A DNA stretch of 64,000 nt from Ottowia beijingensis (GTDB lineage: Bacteria > Pseudomonadota > Gammaproteobacteria > Burkholderiales > Burkholderiaceae_C): the NCBI RefSeq assembly GCF_013423955.1, contig NZ_JACCKX010000001.1, positions 3,038,001-3,102,000 on the forward strand, read 5' to 3'. Under the pieces are notes generated by a model. That model saw only the letters and a program-made list of their open reading frames with translations. It was not told the DNA's origin and made no database searches. This document shows, piece after piece, positions 1 through 8,737 of this stretch (positions within the stretch are counted from its first letter, which is position 1; each line of letters opens with the position of its first letter). The position numbers were made by a program, and so were the translations under genes.

Positions 1-243
1 TTCGGGATCGGAAGTCGTCTCGAAACTGCGGTCGGCGGCCCAGGCATCGAGGTCGGCCACGGCGTACATGACGCGCCGCCCGAACTTGCGAAAGCGCGGG
101 CCGCCGCCAATTACGCGCTGCTTTTCCAGCGTGCGCGGCGACAGGCGCAGGTATTCGGCGGCTTCGTCGTTGGTGAGATAGCGTTGGGGCTGCGCGGCAG
201 TGGTCGAGACAGTGGCGGCAGGCCGCAAGGGAGCGGGACGCAT
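1..243 (-). CDS. AlpA/excisionase-type HTH protein, C-terminus cut by window edge
   Basis: Reads from ATG at 243 off the left edge, so 81 residues are visible. After a loose 21-residue leader comes a MerR/excisionase-like winged helix: YLTNDEAAEYLRLSPRTLEK is the recognition-helix region, followed by a GGGPRFRKFGRRVMY wing and VADLDAWAADR. This is the standard layout of small AlpA-family DNA-binding proteins carried by integrative elements, where they act as excision directionality factors or activators. It lies 82 bases downstream of the DUF2285 gene on the same strand. Which of the two roles applies cannot be told from sequence. The true C-terminus lies outside the window. Confidence 0.8.
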   Translation of the reverse strand, partial: MRPAPLRPAATVSTTAAQPQRYLTNDEAAEYLRLSPRTLEKQRVIGGGPRFRKFGRRVMYAVADLDAWAADRSFETTSDPE

Positions 244-325
244 GGTGTGAACCTCCATCGGTTGAAAGCGCCCGGCCACACAGCGCGACCGGATGGAGGC
301 AGTCTCAAGAAGCGAGGGTTTCCGA

Positions 326-1087
326 TCAGGGTCGTTTTGCGTCCGCATCAAAACGACCCTTCTCAAGCGGCGGAAGCCGTGCTAGGCGGCGATAGCCGCC
401 GCGCATCAGCGCATCGCCGCGCCGCACCAGGCGGCGCACCTTCGAGCGCAGGCCGCCGTCGCTGTACCAGTCGGCCACGGCGTCGGCACCGAACAGTCCT
501 TCGCCCACATCGCGCAAGGACGCACCCGCGAGGGTCGCGTCGAGCGCCTGCAAGGTGTGCAGTTCCAGCAGCGCGGAAGGTGTTGGCCTGGGCGTGGTGG
601 CAGCGAAGGTCGCCCCGCGTGCATGACCGCGCACAGGGGCGGCAGTGCCGCTCCGTTGGGCATAGGCCACGGCCATGCCGTCTTCCAGGCCGGGCGCCAG
701 CGCAAAGCGCAGGCAATGGCCTGGGCTGCGCGCGATCAGCGCCAGCTTCTTGCCGTCGTGGAACAGTTGCTTGTGGCCGGGGATGCGCCAGAACGCGAAG
801 GCGGTGGCATCCTGCGGCGGATCAGCGTCGGGGTAGAGCTGCACCACGGCAGCATGACCAGGCAGCCAAGCTGGATGCGCGTCACGCGCATCCAGTGCCG
901 GGTCTTCCAGCAGACGCAAACCCCAGCGATGCGCTGCATCAGGCCGGCGATGACGGCGTAGCCAGTCGAGCCGGTAGTCGGGATGCCTGCGCAGGTACTC
1001 CCAAGCGAGCGCGAGCGCATCCAGCCAAAAGACATACAGGTATGCGGCAGTGGGATACCAATGCGCGAGGTGATGAGGATTGACCAT
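326..1087 (-). CDS. DUF2285 domain-containing protein
   Basis: 253 residues from ATG 1087. The N-terminal part (about residues 10-70: YPTAAYLYVFWLDALALAWEYLRRHPDY) matches the regulator-like N-terminal domain often found with DUF2285, and the C-terminal part (about 165-245: LLELHTLQALDATLAGASLRDVGEGLFG ... GGLRSKVRRLVRRGDALMRGGYRRL, quoted in pieces) has the helix-turn-helix look of DUF2285. Such proteins sit next to AlpA-like HTH, RepA and ParA genes in Tn4371/ICE-type elements. The precise function is unknown, with DNA binding or replication/maintenance control the usual assumption. Transcribed leftwards into the HTH gene, so probably co-transcribed with it. Confidence 0.8.
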   Translation of the reverse strand: MVNPHHLAHWYPTAAYLYVFWLDALALAWEYLRRHPDYRLDWLRRHRRPDAAHRWGLRLLEDPALDARDAHPAWLPGHAAVVQLYPDADPPQDATAFAFWRIPGHKQLFHDGKKLALIARSPGHCLRFALAPGLEDGMAVAYAQRSGTAAPVRGHARGATFAATTPRPTPSALLELHTLQALDATLAGASLRDVGEGLFGADAVADWYSDGGLRSKVRRLVRRGDALMRGGYRRLARLPPLEKGRFDADAKRP

Positions 1088-1395
1088 GACGCCTCCTCCT
1101 GCGAACAGGACTCGCCGCCACGGAAGAACTACGCGCTACATCGCCCTCGTCGGAACGTCATGGGTTAAAAAGGCGGATGGGGCTGTCAAGACCGATTGGC
1201 TCCGATGTGTTGCGGTATTCGTCTCAATGCTGCGGCGGCAGCGCCACGACCGGGGACACTGCACAAGCCAGCCTGCCGCAATCCGCGCCAAGCATCCTGT
1301 CTATTTGGGTCAGACTGGTGGGGCTACGCCGCAAGAATCTCGATTGAGACTTACCCGGTATGACACCAGACTGAAAAAGTCACAGTAGGCCGTAT
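1088..1395. other. gene-free spacer in the element
   Basis: About 308 bases between the DUF2285 start and the DUF2958 stop. I see no convincing coding frame. It contains an imperfect inverted repeat, GTCAGACTGGTG near 1,310 and CACCAGACTGA near 1,363, which could be a terminator or operator, but nothing firm. Confidence 0.35.
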
Positions 1396-1746
1396 TCAGT
1401 CCGGGATCGCTCCGTCGCGCTCGGCCAGCCGGGTGTACTCCGACAGCGTGCGGGTGGGGCGGAAATAGAGGTCGCGCATCACGGGCTGCCGGCGCGGCCC
1501 GACGATGCCGGCCAGCTCGGACAGCTTGACGGTTCCTTGCGCCGGCATTCCGATTCCCAGGTCGATGAGGCCCCAGGCGGTGTCGCCATCGGCGGGATCG
1601 AGTGCGGCCAGCAGCCAGGTCACATGCGCGTCCGGCGTGAACAGCCGCACCACGGGCACCGGGTCGATGGCCCGGCCAGCGGCGCGGGCCTCGCCGTTGG
1701 CGAGCAGTTGCGCGCGTTCCGGGGCGGTGGTGAGCGGCTGCGGCAT
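1396..1746 (-). CDS. DUF2958 domain-containing protein (copy 1)
   Basis: 116 residues from ATG 1746 (MPQPLTTAPERAQLLANGEA). The body carries the family pattern PVVRLFTPDAHVTWLLAALDP, then a WGLIDLGIGMPAQGTVKL segment and a C-terminal VMRDLYFRPTRTLSEYTRLA. DUF2958 proteins are small, of unknown function and almost confined to ICEs, plasmids and prophage-like elements. The frame stays open upstream to 2007, but the family-like sequence begins at this ATG. A second copy is encoded at 12,244-12,593, and the two share LFTPDA..TWLL and a DLGLG/DLGIG motif. It is divergent from the XRE gene at 1,977. Confidence 0.8.
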   Translation of the reverse strand: MPQPLTTAPERAQLLANGEARAAGRAIDPVPVVRLFTPDAHVTWLLAALDPADGDTAWGLIDLGIGMPAQGTVKLSELAGIVGPRRQPVMRDLYFRPTRTLSEYTRLAERDGAIPD

Positions 1747-1913
1747 GGTCGGCAATCCCACAAATCCAATGGTGCACGAACGCGGTTCCACGTCGAAGCG
1801 CAGAACCGCGAAACCGGATTTGCGCCTTCGTGCGCAAGCACGGATGCGGTTCCGTGGCTCTACAGGAACCCGCCGATACGGATTTCCGTAAAAGCACAGG
1901 CATTGAATGAACA

Positions 1914-1934
1914 CTATAGATTGTAGCTCTATAG
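1914..1934. promoter_or_regulatory. candidate operator (7-bp inverted repeat)
   Basis: CTATAGA, seven spacer bases, TCTATAG. This perfect 7-bp inverted repeat lies 43 bases before the GTG of the XRE-family regulator, in the divergent gap between the DUF2958 gene and the cargo block. Position and symmetry fit autoregulation by the XRE protein. Inference only. Confidence 0.45.
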
Positions 1935-1976
1935 GATGCAATGGGGTGTCATCTTGGTATTTGTGGGGAACCCAAG

Positions 1977-2273
1977 GTGGCAACAACTTACTCGCTGGCG
2001 AAGGCATTGAAGACGGTCAGGAAGGCGCGCGGTTTGAGCCAGGAAGCGTTCTCTGACGTGTCTAGCCGCACCTACATGAGTACCCTGGAGCGCGACCTGA
2101 AAAGCCCGACCTTGCACAAGCTGGCCGAACTGTGCGAAGTGATGAAGATCCACCCGCTCACGTTGCTGACCTTGGCGTACTCCGGCGACAGCGAACAGAA
2201 AGCCGATCACCTTTTAATGTTAGTTCGACAGGAACTCAAAGAATTGGCTGTGGATGATTCCGGCCAAAGATAG
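1977..2273 (+). CDS. XRE-family helix-turn-helix transcriptional regulator
   Basis: 98 residues from GTG 1977, chosen because GGGGA lies about 8 bases upstream and the HTH starts straight after. The HTH spans about residues 5-58: LAKALKTVRKARGLSQEAFS is the helix pair, SSRTYMSTLERDLKSPTLHK the recognition part, and KLAELCEVMKIHPLTLL the closing helices. The C-terminal 40 residues are a short tail. It is the first gene of the cargo block and lies 37 bases before the ATPase gene, so it is likely the block's regulator, perhaps acting at the palindrome at 1,914-1,934. It is less GC-rich than the flanking backbone genes. Confidence 0.85.
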   Translation: MATTYSLAKALKTVRKARGLSQEAFSDVSSRTYMSTLERDLKSPTLHKLAELCEVMKIHPLTLLTLAYSGDSEQKADHLLMLVRQELKELAVDDSGQR

Positions 2274-2310
2274 GTTTCTTCAAGGGACTTAAAAACAAAC
2301 TCCGCACACC

Positions 2311-3997
2311 ATGCCTAAGACTCAACTAAAAAGCTAACAATCGAGAAATTCCGCGCATTGAACGATGTGGCGGTTGAGTTCGGCGATTACATCACTGTTG
2401 TTTGCGGGAAAAATGGCACATCAAAGTCCTCGATACTGGGCATAGCTGCGCAAATTTTTAGCTTTGAAAAAGATTACGTCAAGGATGAGTCCCTTGCATT
2501 CCGGCAGATTGCAGGAGGGATGTTCAAGTCTCAATACAGTGACCATTTCAGGATATCCGAAAAGTTTGATGTCCCCGGCTCCATGTCCGTGAACATTGAT
2601 TTGCTTGATGGATATACAAATCAGGCTGCGACCGCCAAACTTGAGCTGATGAAAAGAGGGAAGTCACCCAGGCCTGTGGTTAGGAATAATAGTACAGCGG
2701 CCGGAAGCAGCAACACGAGCAGGAATTTTACTCATCCGGTGATTTTTCTTAGCTTGAAGCGTCTTTACCCTATCGCGGCCAGAGACTACAAGCTAGGCGA
2801 CTTTGATTATCTAGAGCAACACAAGAAAGATTTCATTGCGCTAACGAACGAACTTCTCAATCGCAACGCATCGCTTGCAACAGGGACTGATGGAACAATC
2901 AGTTCTGCGGTGGCGCACGGGGAGAACTACGACCAAGACTCTGTTTCGGCGGGTGAGGACAATGCAGGCCAGATCATATTGGCCTTGATGTCTTTCAGAA
3001 AGCTGAAGGAAGATTATGCTGACTATAAAGGCGGTTTGCTTTTAATCGACGAGGCTGATGCTGGGCTATTTCCGACTGCACAAGTAAATCTACTGAAGAT
3101 GCTTGATCGCGAGTGCAAGAACTTGGATCTTCAAGTTGTCATGACTTCGCATTCGCCAGTTCTGATTGAGTATGCATATGAGCAAAGTCGCCAGTTCAGA
3201 AGAAAGTACAAGACCATTTATTTGAGCAACACCTATGGCAATGTCCAGGTGATGCAAGACTGGTCATGGGCGCAGATTAGTGCAGACATCAACACAAAGA
3301 CCATCGATACATCGTCTGGAGTTTCACTGCCTCGCATCAATATCTATTTCGAAGATAAAGAGGCTGAAGACTTTTTGCAACTTTGCTGTACAGGCAGCCA
3401 ATAAAGAAGTTCACAAACCCGATGTCGGAAGTGTCACTCGGATGCTCCAACTATCTTCAGTTGATCCAGAAGAAAATCCCTGAGTTCTCGGAAAGAAGCA
3501 TCGTCTGTCTGGATGCAGATCAAGGCTCTCAAGTTACAGGGAAGAGCTATAAGACAGTGACTCTCTTGCCCGGGCATCTCCCGCCTGACCAACTTGTATT
3601 CGAGCACTTGTACAATCTCCCTGCCGCACATCCATTTTGGAAAAATGACTTGCAGTTCACAAGAGATGTTTTCACCAATGCAGCTCGCGAGGTTTTGAAC
3701 GAGTTTTCAATCAACGGGGATTCTGTTGAGGTGAAGGAGCGGGTGGCTGCATACACTGGAACCAAGAAGCCGAGAGAGGTTTTTAAGCGTTTTTATAAGA
3801 GTGTCGAATTTCAGAAATTGCTCACCTCTGGAGCCAAGCCCTACAATCCTTGGAAGCATTGGGCAGATAACAATCCAGTGCTTATTAACGAATTCTTGGA
3901 AAATTTCAAGACGGCTGTTCACGGTGTGATGAGCATAGGGTATGCTGTGGACGTCACCAAGTTGGCCGCCTTGGAAGTTAAGCCAAGAAAGGTATAA
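2311..3997 (+). CDS. OLD-like ABC-type ATPase with C-terminal TOPRIM domain (two apparent frameshifts)
   Basis: Read as one protein of about 562 residues after adding one base near 2,328-2,332 (A5 run, after MPKTQLK) and one near 3,371-3,384 (T runs). Repaired N-terminus: KKLTIEKFRALNDV. ATPase motifs: Walker A-like GKNGTSKSS (about residues 33-41, serine replacing the usual last glycine), signature-like SVSAGEDNAGQ (about 211), Walker B LLLIDEADAGLF (about 243-254), H-loop TSHSP (about 279). TOPRIM hallmarks follow: an acidic IYFEDKEAEDF (about 345-355) and CLDADQG (D402xD404). This is the architecture of overcoming-lysogeny-defect nucleases used in phage defence. It ends 2 bases before the methyltransferase ATG. 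Both breaks lie in homopolymers and match an error pattern seen across the window. Nuclease activity is inferred, not shown. Confidence 0.8.
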
Positions 3998-3999
3998 CG

Positions 4000-4874
4000 A
4001 TGTTCTCAAACAGACTGTATAGCCCTCTGCGCTACCCTGGCGGGAAGGCGCCATTTGCTCCATTCATTGCAAAAATAATGGAAACGAATGGTGTCACGGG
4101 AGGGCATTACTTGGAGCCATACGCTGGCGGGGCAGGCGTTGCACTTGATCTACTCTTTCATGGGCACGCAAGTCATATCCATATCAACGATGCTGATCCT
4201 GCCGTATACGCTTTTTGGGTTGCTGTAACAAAGCATTCAACTGAGCTTCTTGATTTACTCGAATCCACCCCTATTACCATTGAAGAATGGTTTAGATGGC
4301 GAACCATTTTGCGCGAAGATTGCGTTGCCAGCCTAGTCGAGAAAGGATTTGCGACTTTATTCATGAATCGGACGAATCGATCTGGAATTCTCAAGGCAGG
4401 CGTCATTGGCGGAAAGAGTCAGAACGGGAACTACAAGCTGGATGCTAGATTTAAGAAGGACGTTGTTGCTTCACGCATTCGTGAAATCGCCCGGCGACAG
4501 AGTGACATATCGGTGTATCGTGAAGATTCATTGCGCCTTCTGAATCGCTGCTCGGATTTTCTGCCAAAACAATCTCTGATATACCTCGACCCCCATACTA
4601 CGTTAAGGGAAAGGGGTTGTATCGAAATTACTACGAGCATGATGACCACGCGGCCATTGCCAAAGTCATTCAACAGAAGAAGTTCAAATGGCCTTGGGTT
4701 GTTTCTTATGACAACGCGGAAGAAATTTGTGCCATGTATCGCATGAGCCAATCGTTGAGCTATGGTCTGAACTACACCGCACAAAGACGATATGTTGGTA
4801 ATGAGGTAATGTTCTTCAGTCAGAACTTGACAGTGCCTGATGAAGCCATTTCTCAAACTAGGGCCGTGAGCTAA
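4000..4874 (+). CDS. Dam-type DNA adenine N6-methyltransferase (apparent frameshift in the catalytic motif)
   Basis: About 291 residues after one base is added in the C5 run at 4,590-4,594. Motifs: SAM-binding SPLRYPGGKAPFAPFI (motif X, residues 8-23), YLEPYAGGAGVALDL (motif I, about 38-52), and the catalytic DPPY motif, which the missing C turns from LDPPYYVKGKGLYRNYY into LDPHTT. The second frame then runs in register to the stop at 4,874. The family is D12 class, N6-adenine methylation, as in Dam and M.DpnII. Two bases separate it from the ATPase stop, so the two are translationally linked. Predicted role: self-marking partner or modifier of the ATPase/TOPRIM effector. If the frameshift is real, the enzyme is dead. 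Confidence 0.85.
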
Positions 4875-4901
4875 AAACGCCCCGCCGCAATGGGCGGGGC
4901 G
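4873..4901 (-). terminator. rho-independent terminator of the DUF736 gene
   Basis: Read on the minus strand, a CGCCCCGCC/GGGCGGGGCG hairpin (4,878-4,901) is followed by TTTTTAG. It lies 10 bases after the DUF736 stop and between two convergent genes, so it may stop both transcripts. Confidence 0.65.
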
Positions 4902-4910
4902 CTGCGGCGG

Positions 4911-5225
4911 TCACGCCGCTTGGGGCTTGCTGCGCGACCAGATCAGGTCGTGCGTGCCGTCCTCGCCTTCAATCAGGCGGGCATAGACCGGAGCCGGGAA
5001 CGAAGGGTCATCGAGGGTCACGGACAGGTAGTCCCGCCCGGCCTCGCTGGTCTTCTTCCACGCCGCGCCGATATCGTGGCTGGCGGCCTGAACGCGGAAG
5101 TCCGGGGCTTTCTCGCTGTCCCCCTTGTCGTTGGGAACCAGCTTGACCTTGACGTTGAGCGTCAGGGTGCGAAGCGTGCCGGTGAAGCCGTCTTTGTCTG
5201 CGGTGAAGGTGCCGATGTTGGCCAT
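4911..5225 (-). CDS. DUF736 family protein
   Basis: 104 residues from ATG 5225, preceded by a GGAGAAATCATC-type ribosome site. Typical family sequence throughout: [20 protein letters not shown] at the N-terminus, then [29 protein letters not shown] and a C-terminal DLIWSR. DUF736 proteins are a single small beta-rich domain of unknown function, found nearly only on ICEs and plasmids, usually near ParB and DUF932 genes as here. Convergent with the methyltransferase gene and separated from it by the hairpin at 4,873-4,901. Confidence 0.9.
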   Translation of the reverse strand: MANIGTFTADKDGFTGTLRTLTLNVKVKLVPNDKGDSEKAPDFRVQAASHDIGAAWKKTSEAGRDYLSVTLDDPSFPAPVYARLIEGEDGTHDLIWSRSKPQAA

Positions 5226-6319
5226 GATGATTTCTCCTTTCGGTTGAACAAGGTTCGCGCCCATCGCGTCCTTGTTGTGATCCGGCCGGCGGGGGACGGG
5301 CTGGCTGCACCGCTTGCGGTCGAAACGCAGTGGAGAGCCGGGAGGCGAAAAGAATTTGCTGCGCGAGGAAGCCGCGCAGCGGCGGAAATTGTTTTCGCCG
5401 GACGGTTGCAGCCATGAAGCCCGAGGCGCAGCCGCGCCCCGCCAGGATTCATAACGAGACAAGGACGCCTTGGGCCGAACCGCTCCGAAAGGAGATGGGG
5501 CCAACTCGGCATCCCCGCCCGAAGGCTTCTCCGGCTCGCCCGCTGACGCGGGCCAGGTCAGCCCCGCAACGACAGGCGAGAACGCCTCCGCCACATCTTG
5601 CGGTGCCGGTCTTGAGGCGTGGCGTGGAAGTTCCATAGCGATGCCGGGCGGGTTGTCCGTGAACCGTCCATCGTGACGTGATGGGCAGGAACCGCCAGCG
5701 TTGAGGACGGCACGCACCTGCACAACCTGCCGCAGCAAGCGCCAGCGTGGTCGCCAGCGCTCCGTTCATCGCGGCGGGGCGCTGGCCGGGCCGATCCGGC
5801 GCAGCCGGTTTGGCCGCATCGAGAGGCGCCAAGCTGCGCGCGGCGGGGATAGCCCGCAGGGCTTTCCCTTGGAGGCAAGCGCAGCGCCGCAGGCGCGAAG
5901 GCGTGAGGGATTGAAGCCGAATGGCCGTGACAGCGAAGTCGGCACGGGGCGCAGCCCGAAAGCCCGGCGGCGCAGTGCGCCGACACGCCCAGGCAGTTCC
6001 AGATTTCCAAACAGGAAACGCGGACATGCCTCTGATGAAATGGGCGCGGCCTACGCTGCGGGGTATGCACGCGGCAAGCCGAAAACTGCTGGTGATTCCT
6101 GCGCACCGCGGGCGCTTCGGCTTGCAGGTCCATGCGGGCCTGGTATTGCCGGGCGGGAAGCCCGGTCACGTCAACGCCGCCGCCTGAACTGTGGTGATGG
6201 CGACGGCGTTCCGATTCGGCTGTGCGCTTGGAACACCGGGCGCGGCCACTGCCGCGCCCGGATTTTGCGTCCACCGCGTCCAGGTCGGAACGGCCTGGAC
6301 GCGGTGCTGAACGCGATTA
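5226..6319. other. 1.1-kb gene-poor repeat region of the element
   Basis: No open frame here has recognisable protein sequence or a start with a ribosome site that I trust. The stretch is very GC-rich and holds partial copies of the element's intergenic repeat: GGGGATAGCCCGCAGGGCTT near 5,846, matching 11,833, and a GAAGCCGAATGGCCG segment near 5,915, matching 13,624. A short coding-like frame near 6,160-6,260 on the minus strand is too weak to call. Confidence 0.4.
5766..6000. repeat. intergenic repeat of the element (copy 1, partial)
   Basis: Shares with the stretch at 11,764-11,880 the order GGCCGATCCGGCGCAGCCGG, GCGCGGCGGGGATAGCCCGC, AGGGCTTTCCC and GGAGGCAAGCG. Its right part shares GAAGCCGAATGGCCG and GGGGCGCAGCCCG with 13,620-13,700. 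Confidence 0.6.
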
Positions 6320-6525
6320 TTACTTCGTCTCGATGAGCCACCACACGGCACGCGGCAAGGCGTGGCCCGTGATGGGATGAATGTCGGTGAGGTCGGCGCA
6401 AGCCGACCAGCCCGAGGGCGGGCGGTAGCCGCGCACGTCGCCTGCGCCGTGCCAGCGGCGGGCGCGTGCCTTGCCGGGGCGTAGATCGCCGCCATGCGCG
6501 GGCGGCTGTTGGTGATGTGGGTCAT
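6320..6525 (-). CDS. small conserved-looking protein, unknown function (apparent frameshift)
   Basis: ATG 6525 follows an AAGGAGAGG ribosome site and gives MTHITNSRPRMAAIYAP. If one base is added near 6,470, the reading continues as ARARRWHGAGDVRGYRPPSG, then WSACADLTDIHPITG and a C-terminal HALPRAVWWLIETK ending at TAA 6,320. The second half has ordinary protein composition and a proper stop, unlike the shadow frames around it. About 68 residues. No known family recognised. It sits just downstream of the ParB gene on the same strand and ends one frame short of the gene-poor region. Confidence 0.45.
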
Positions 6526-6586
6526 GGGGCCTCTCCTTCCAGCGAAGCGCCCCGGTCGAGGCCGGGGCGCTTGCCTTCGGCGCGGG

Positions 6587-8658
6587 TCAAGCGGCCAGCG
6601 CCTCGGCGGGTTCATCCGCCCTTGCTTCGGCATCCTCCGGTGCGTCCTGCTCCGGGCCTGCCTCCTGCGCGCTTTCCCGTACTGCCTGCTGCGGGCCTTC
6701 GGCCTTGAAGATGGCGGGCATCCAGCCCGTACCATCGGCCAGCCGCTCGGCTTCGCTGGCAATGTCGGCCTTCTTGCGTTTCGCCAGTCGGGTGACGGAT
6801 TCCGGTGCAAATGCGCCCACGGCATCCAGAATCACGGCCTTGAAACGTGCTTGAAGTAGCCTTCTGCGGTCGGCTTCCACCATGCGGCCATGTCGAGGCC
6901 CACGGCCTGCGCCAGTTCCTCGCCGGGCTGGTATGGCGTGGCGCGGGGCGTTACCACGTCCACCGTGGAAGCCACGCACACGGCCAGCAGCCGCACCAGT
7001 TCGTCTTGCGACTTCGCCAGCAGCGCGGCGAACAGTTCGGCGCTGTCCTGCGGCAAGGCTTCGCCCGCCAACTCTTGCAGTTCGCGCAGCGCCACGGCGG
7101 CGGGCGATTCCGGCCAGTCCGGGGCCCTGCCTTCTAGCCGGTCTTGCGCCGTGAGGCGCACGCCCAGCGGCAGGCCGTCGCCGTAGGCGTCGGGTTGCAA
7201 GACGCTCTGCACCATGCCATGCACCAGCGCGGCCAGCGCGACGTGCGGATGCCGCGCGACTTCGATTTGCAGCGCCGCCGTGCGGTGGGCGCTCAACCGC
7301 TGCGCCAGCCGGTCGGACAGGCTCGCGGCCTTGGGCGCGTCGTCGGCGTCCTCGTGCTCGTCGTTGGCGGCTTCGCCTTCGGCACTGCCGAAACCGCGCC
7401 GCAGCTTTTCCAGCGTGCGCAGCGCCTTGGCCTCGGCTTCGCGCAGCAGGCCGCGATGAATGACGGCCTCGCCGTTGCGGTCGATGGTGACGATGGCACC
7501 GGCCACCTCGCGCACCTCGGGGGCGTAGCCTTGCAAGGCGTCCTCCGCGTCTTGCAGTTCCCCGACCACCTGATCGCGCCGCTGTTCCAGCTTCTCGGCC
7601 TTGGCCTCGTCCTCGCTGCTTTCACCTTGGTAGGCCTCTTCCAGTTCGGCGTCGATCTTTTCGAGGCGGGTTTCCAGCGAGGCGATGCGGCGGGCCTCGC
7701 GGGTGGTCGGCTCGCGGCGGTGGCGCGGGGCGTTTTGGAACGCCTGCCGTTCCTCATAGGCCAGATGCGGCACGGCCTCCACCCATGCCCAGCCCTCGGC
7801 GCGCACGTCCTCGGTCAGCGTTGCCAGCTTGTCGCGCACCAGCGTTTCCAGCACTGCGGTATCGGTGAGGTAGGTTCCGGCATCGCCTTCGGCGAACAGG
7901 TCGCGGCGGACGCCGCCGCCTGCCTGCCGGTAGGTGTCCAGCCCGACGAAGCGCACCAGCGCGTGCGTGGCGTCGATTTCACGCTCGGTCAGGCGCTCGC
8001 GCAGCTTGGACGGGCTGCGCTGCCATTCCGGCGCACCATAGAACGCGGCTTCCTGCGCGGCGTGGTCATCGGTGATGGTCAAGGCCATCAACTGTTCCAG
8101 CGTCACGCCACCGGCCCGGTAGTCGGCCATCAGGCGCGGCGAGACGTTCGCCAGCTTCAAGCGGCGCTGCACCACCAGCGGGGACACGCCGAAGTCGGCG
8201 GCAATGTCTTCGACGGGCCGGCCTTCCTTGACCAGCGCGGCGAAGGCCGCGAACTGGTCGGCGGGGTGCATGTTCTCGCGCTGCACGTTCTCCGCGAGGC
8301 TGACGGTACGGGCGGAAGCATCGGCCACCAGCAGGCACGGCACTTCGTAGTCGGCGGGGATGCGCTTCTTCTTCGCCAGCAGCTTCAAGGCGGTCAGGCG
8401 GCGGTCGCCTGCGACGACTTCGTATTGCTCGCCATCGGCGGCGAGGATGACAATCAGGTTTTGCAGCAGGCCGATGCGGGCAATGCTCGCGGCCAGTTCG
8501 GGGATGGACAGGCGCGGCATCTTGCGGGCGTTGCGCTTGGAGCGGCGCGGCAGCAACTGCGAGAGCGGAACCAGAATCAGGTTCTTGGACGGGTCGGCCA
8601 TTTCCAGCGGGGCGGCGGCTTCGATGGCGACGGCTTCGGTTTTGAGTACGGCGTTCAT
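6587..8658 (-). CDS. ParB/RepB/Spo0J-type partition protein, long form (apparent frameshift near the 3' end)
   Basis: About 690 residues when one base is added near 6,845, without which it stops after 608. ATG 8658 has AAGGAG upstream. The N-terminal ParB/Srx domain (about residues 30-140) includes IPELAASIARIGLLQNLIV, YEVVAGDRRLTALKLL and the ENVQRENMHPADQ box. Next comes an HTH, VEDIAADFGVSPLVVQRRLK (about 155-175). A coiled coil follows (about 330-380, ASLETRLEKIDAELEEAY and KAEKLEQRRDQVVGELQDAE), then a C-terminal domain with an acidic, Ala-rich tail. Long ParB-like proteins of this kind are standard on ICEs. They may serve stability or plasmid-like maintenance rather than true partition. 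Confidence 0.88.
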
Positions 8659-8737
8659 GGTGATAACTCCTTGCGGTTAGGGATGCAGCAGCGAGAGAAG
8701 CGGCAAGGGCTGCTGCCTGCCCCTGCCGCGTGGGGAT

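Noticed and set aside
2328..2337. Programmed -1 frameshift in the ATPase
   Set aside because: The codons around the A5 run do not make a canonical slippery heptamer, and the same kind of break occurs in many unrelated genes here.
5449..6336. Long open frames on both strands in the gene-poor region
   Set aside because: They are Arg/Pro/Ala-rich, overlap one another on both strands, have no ribosome sites and resemble no protein. High-GC DNA gives such shadows.
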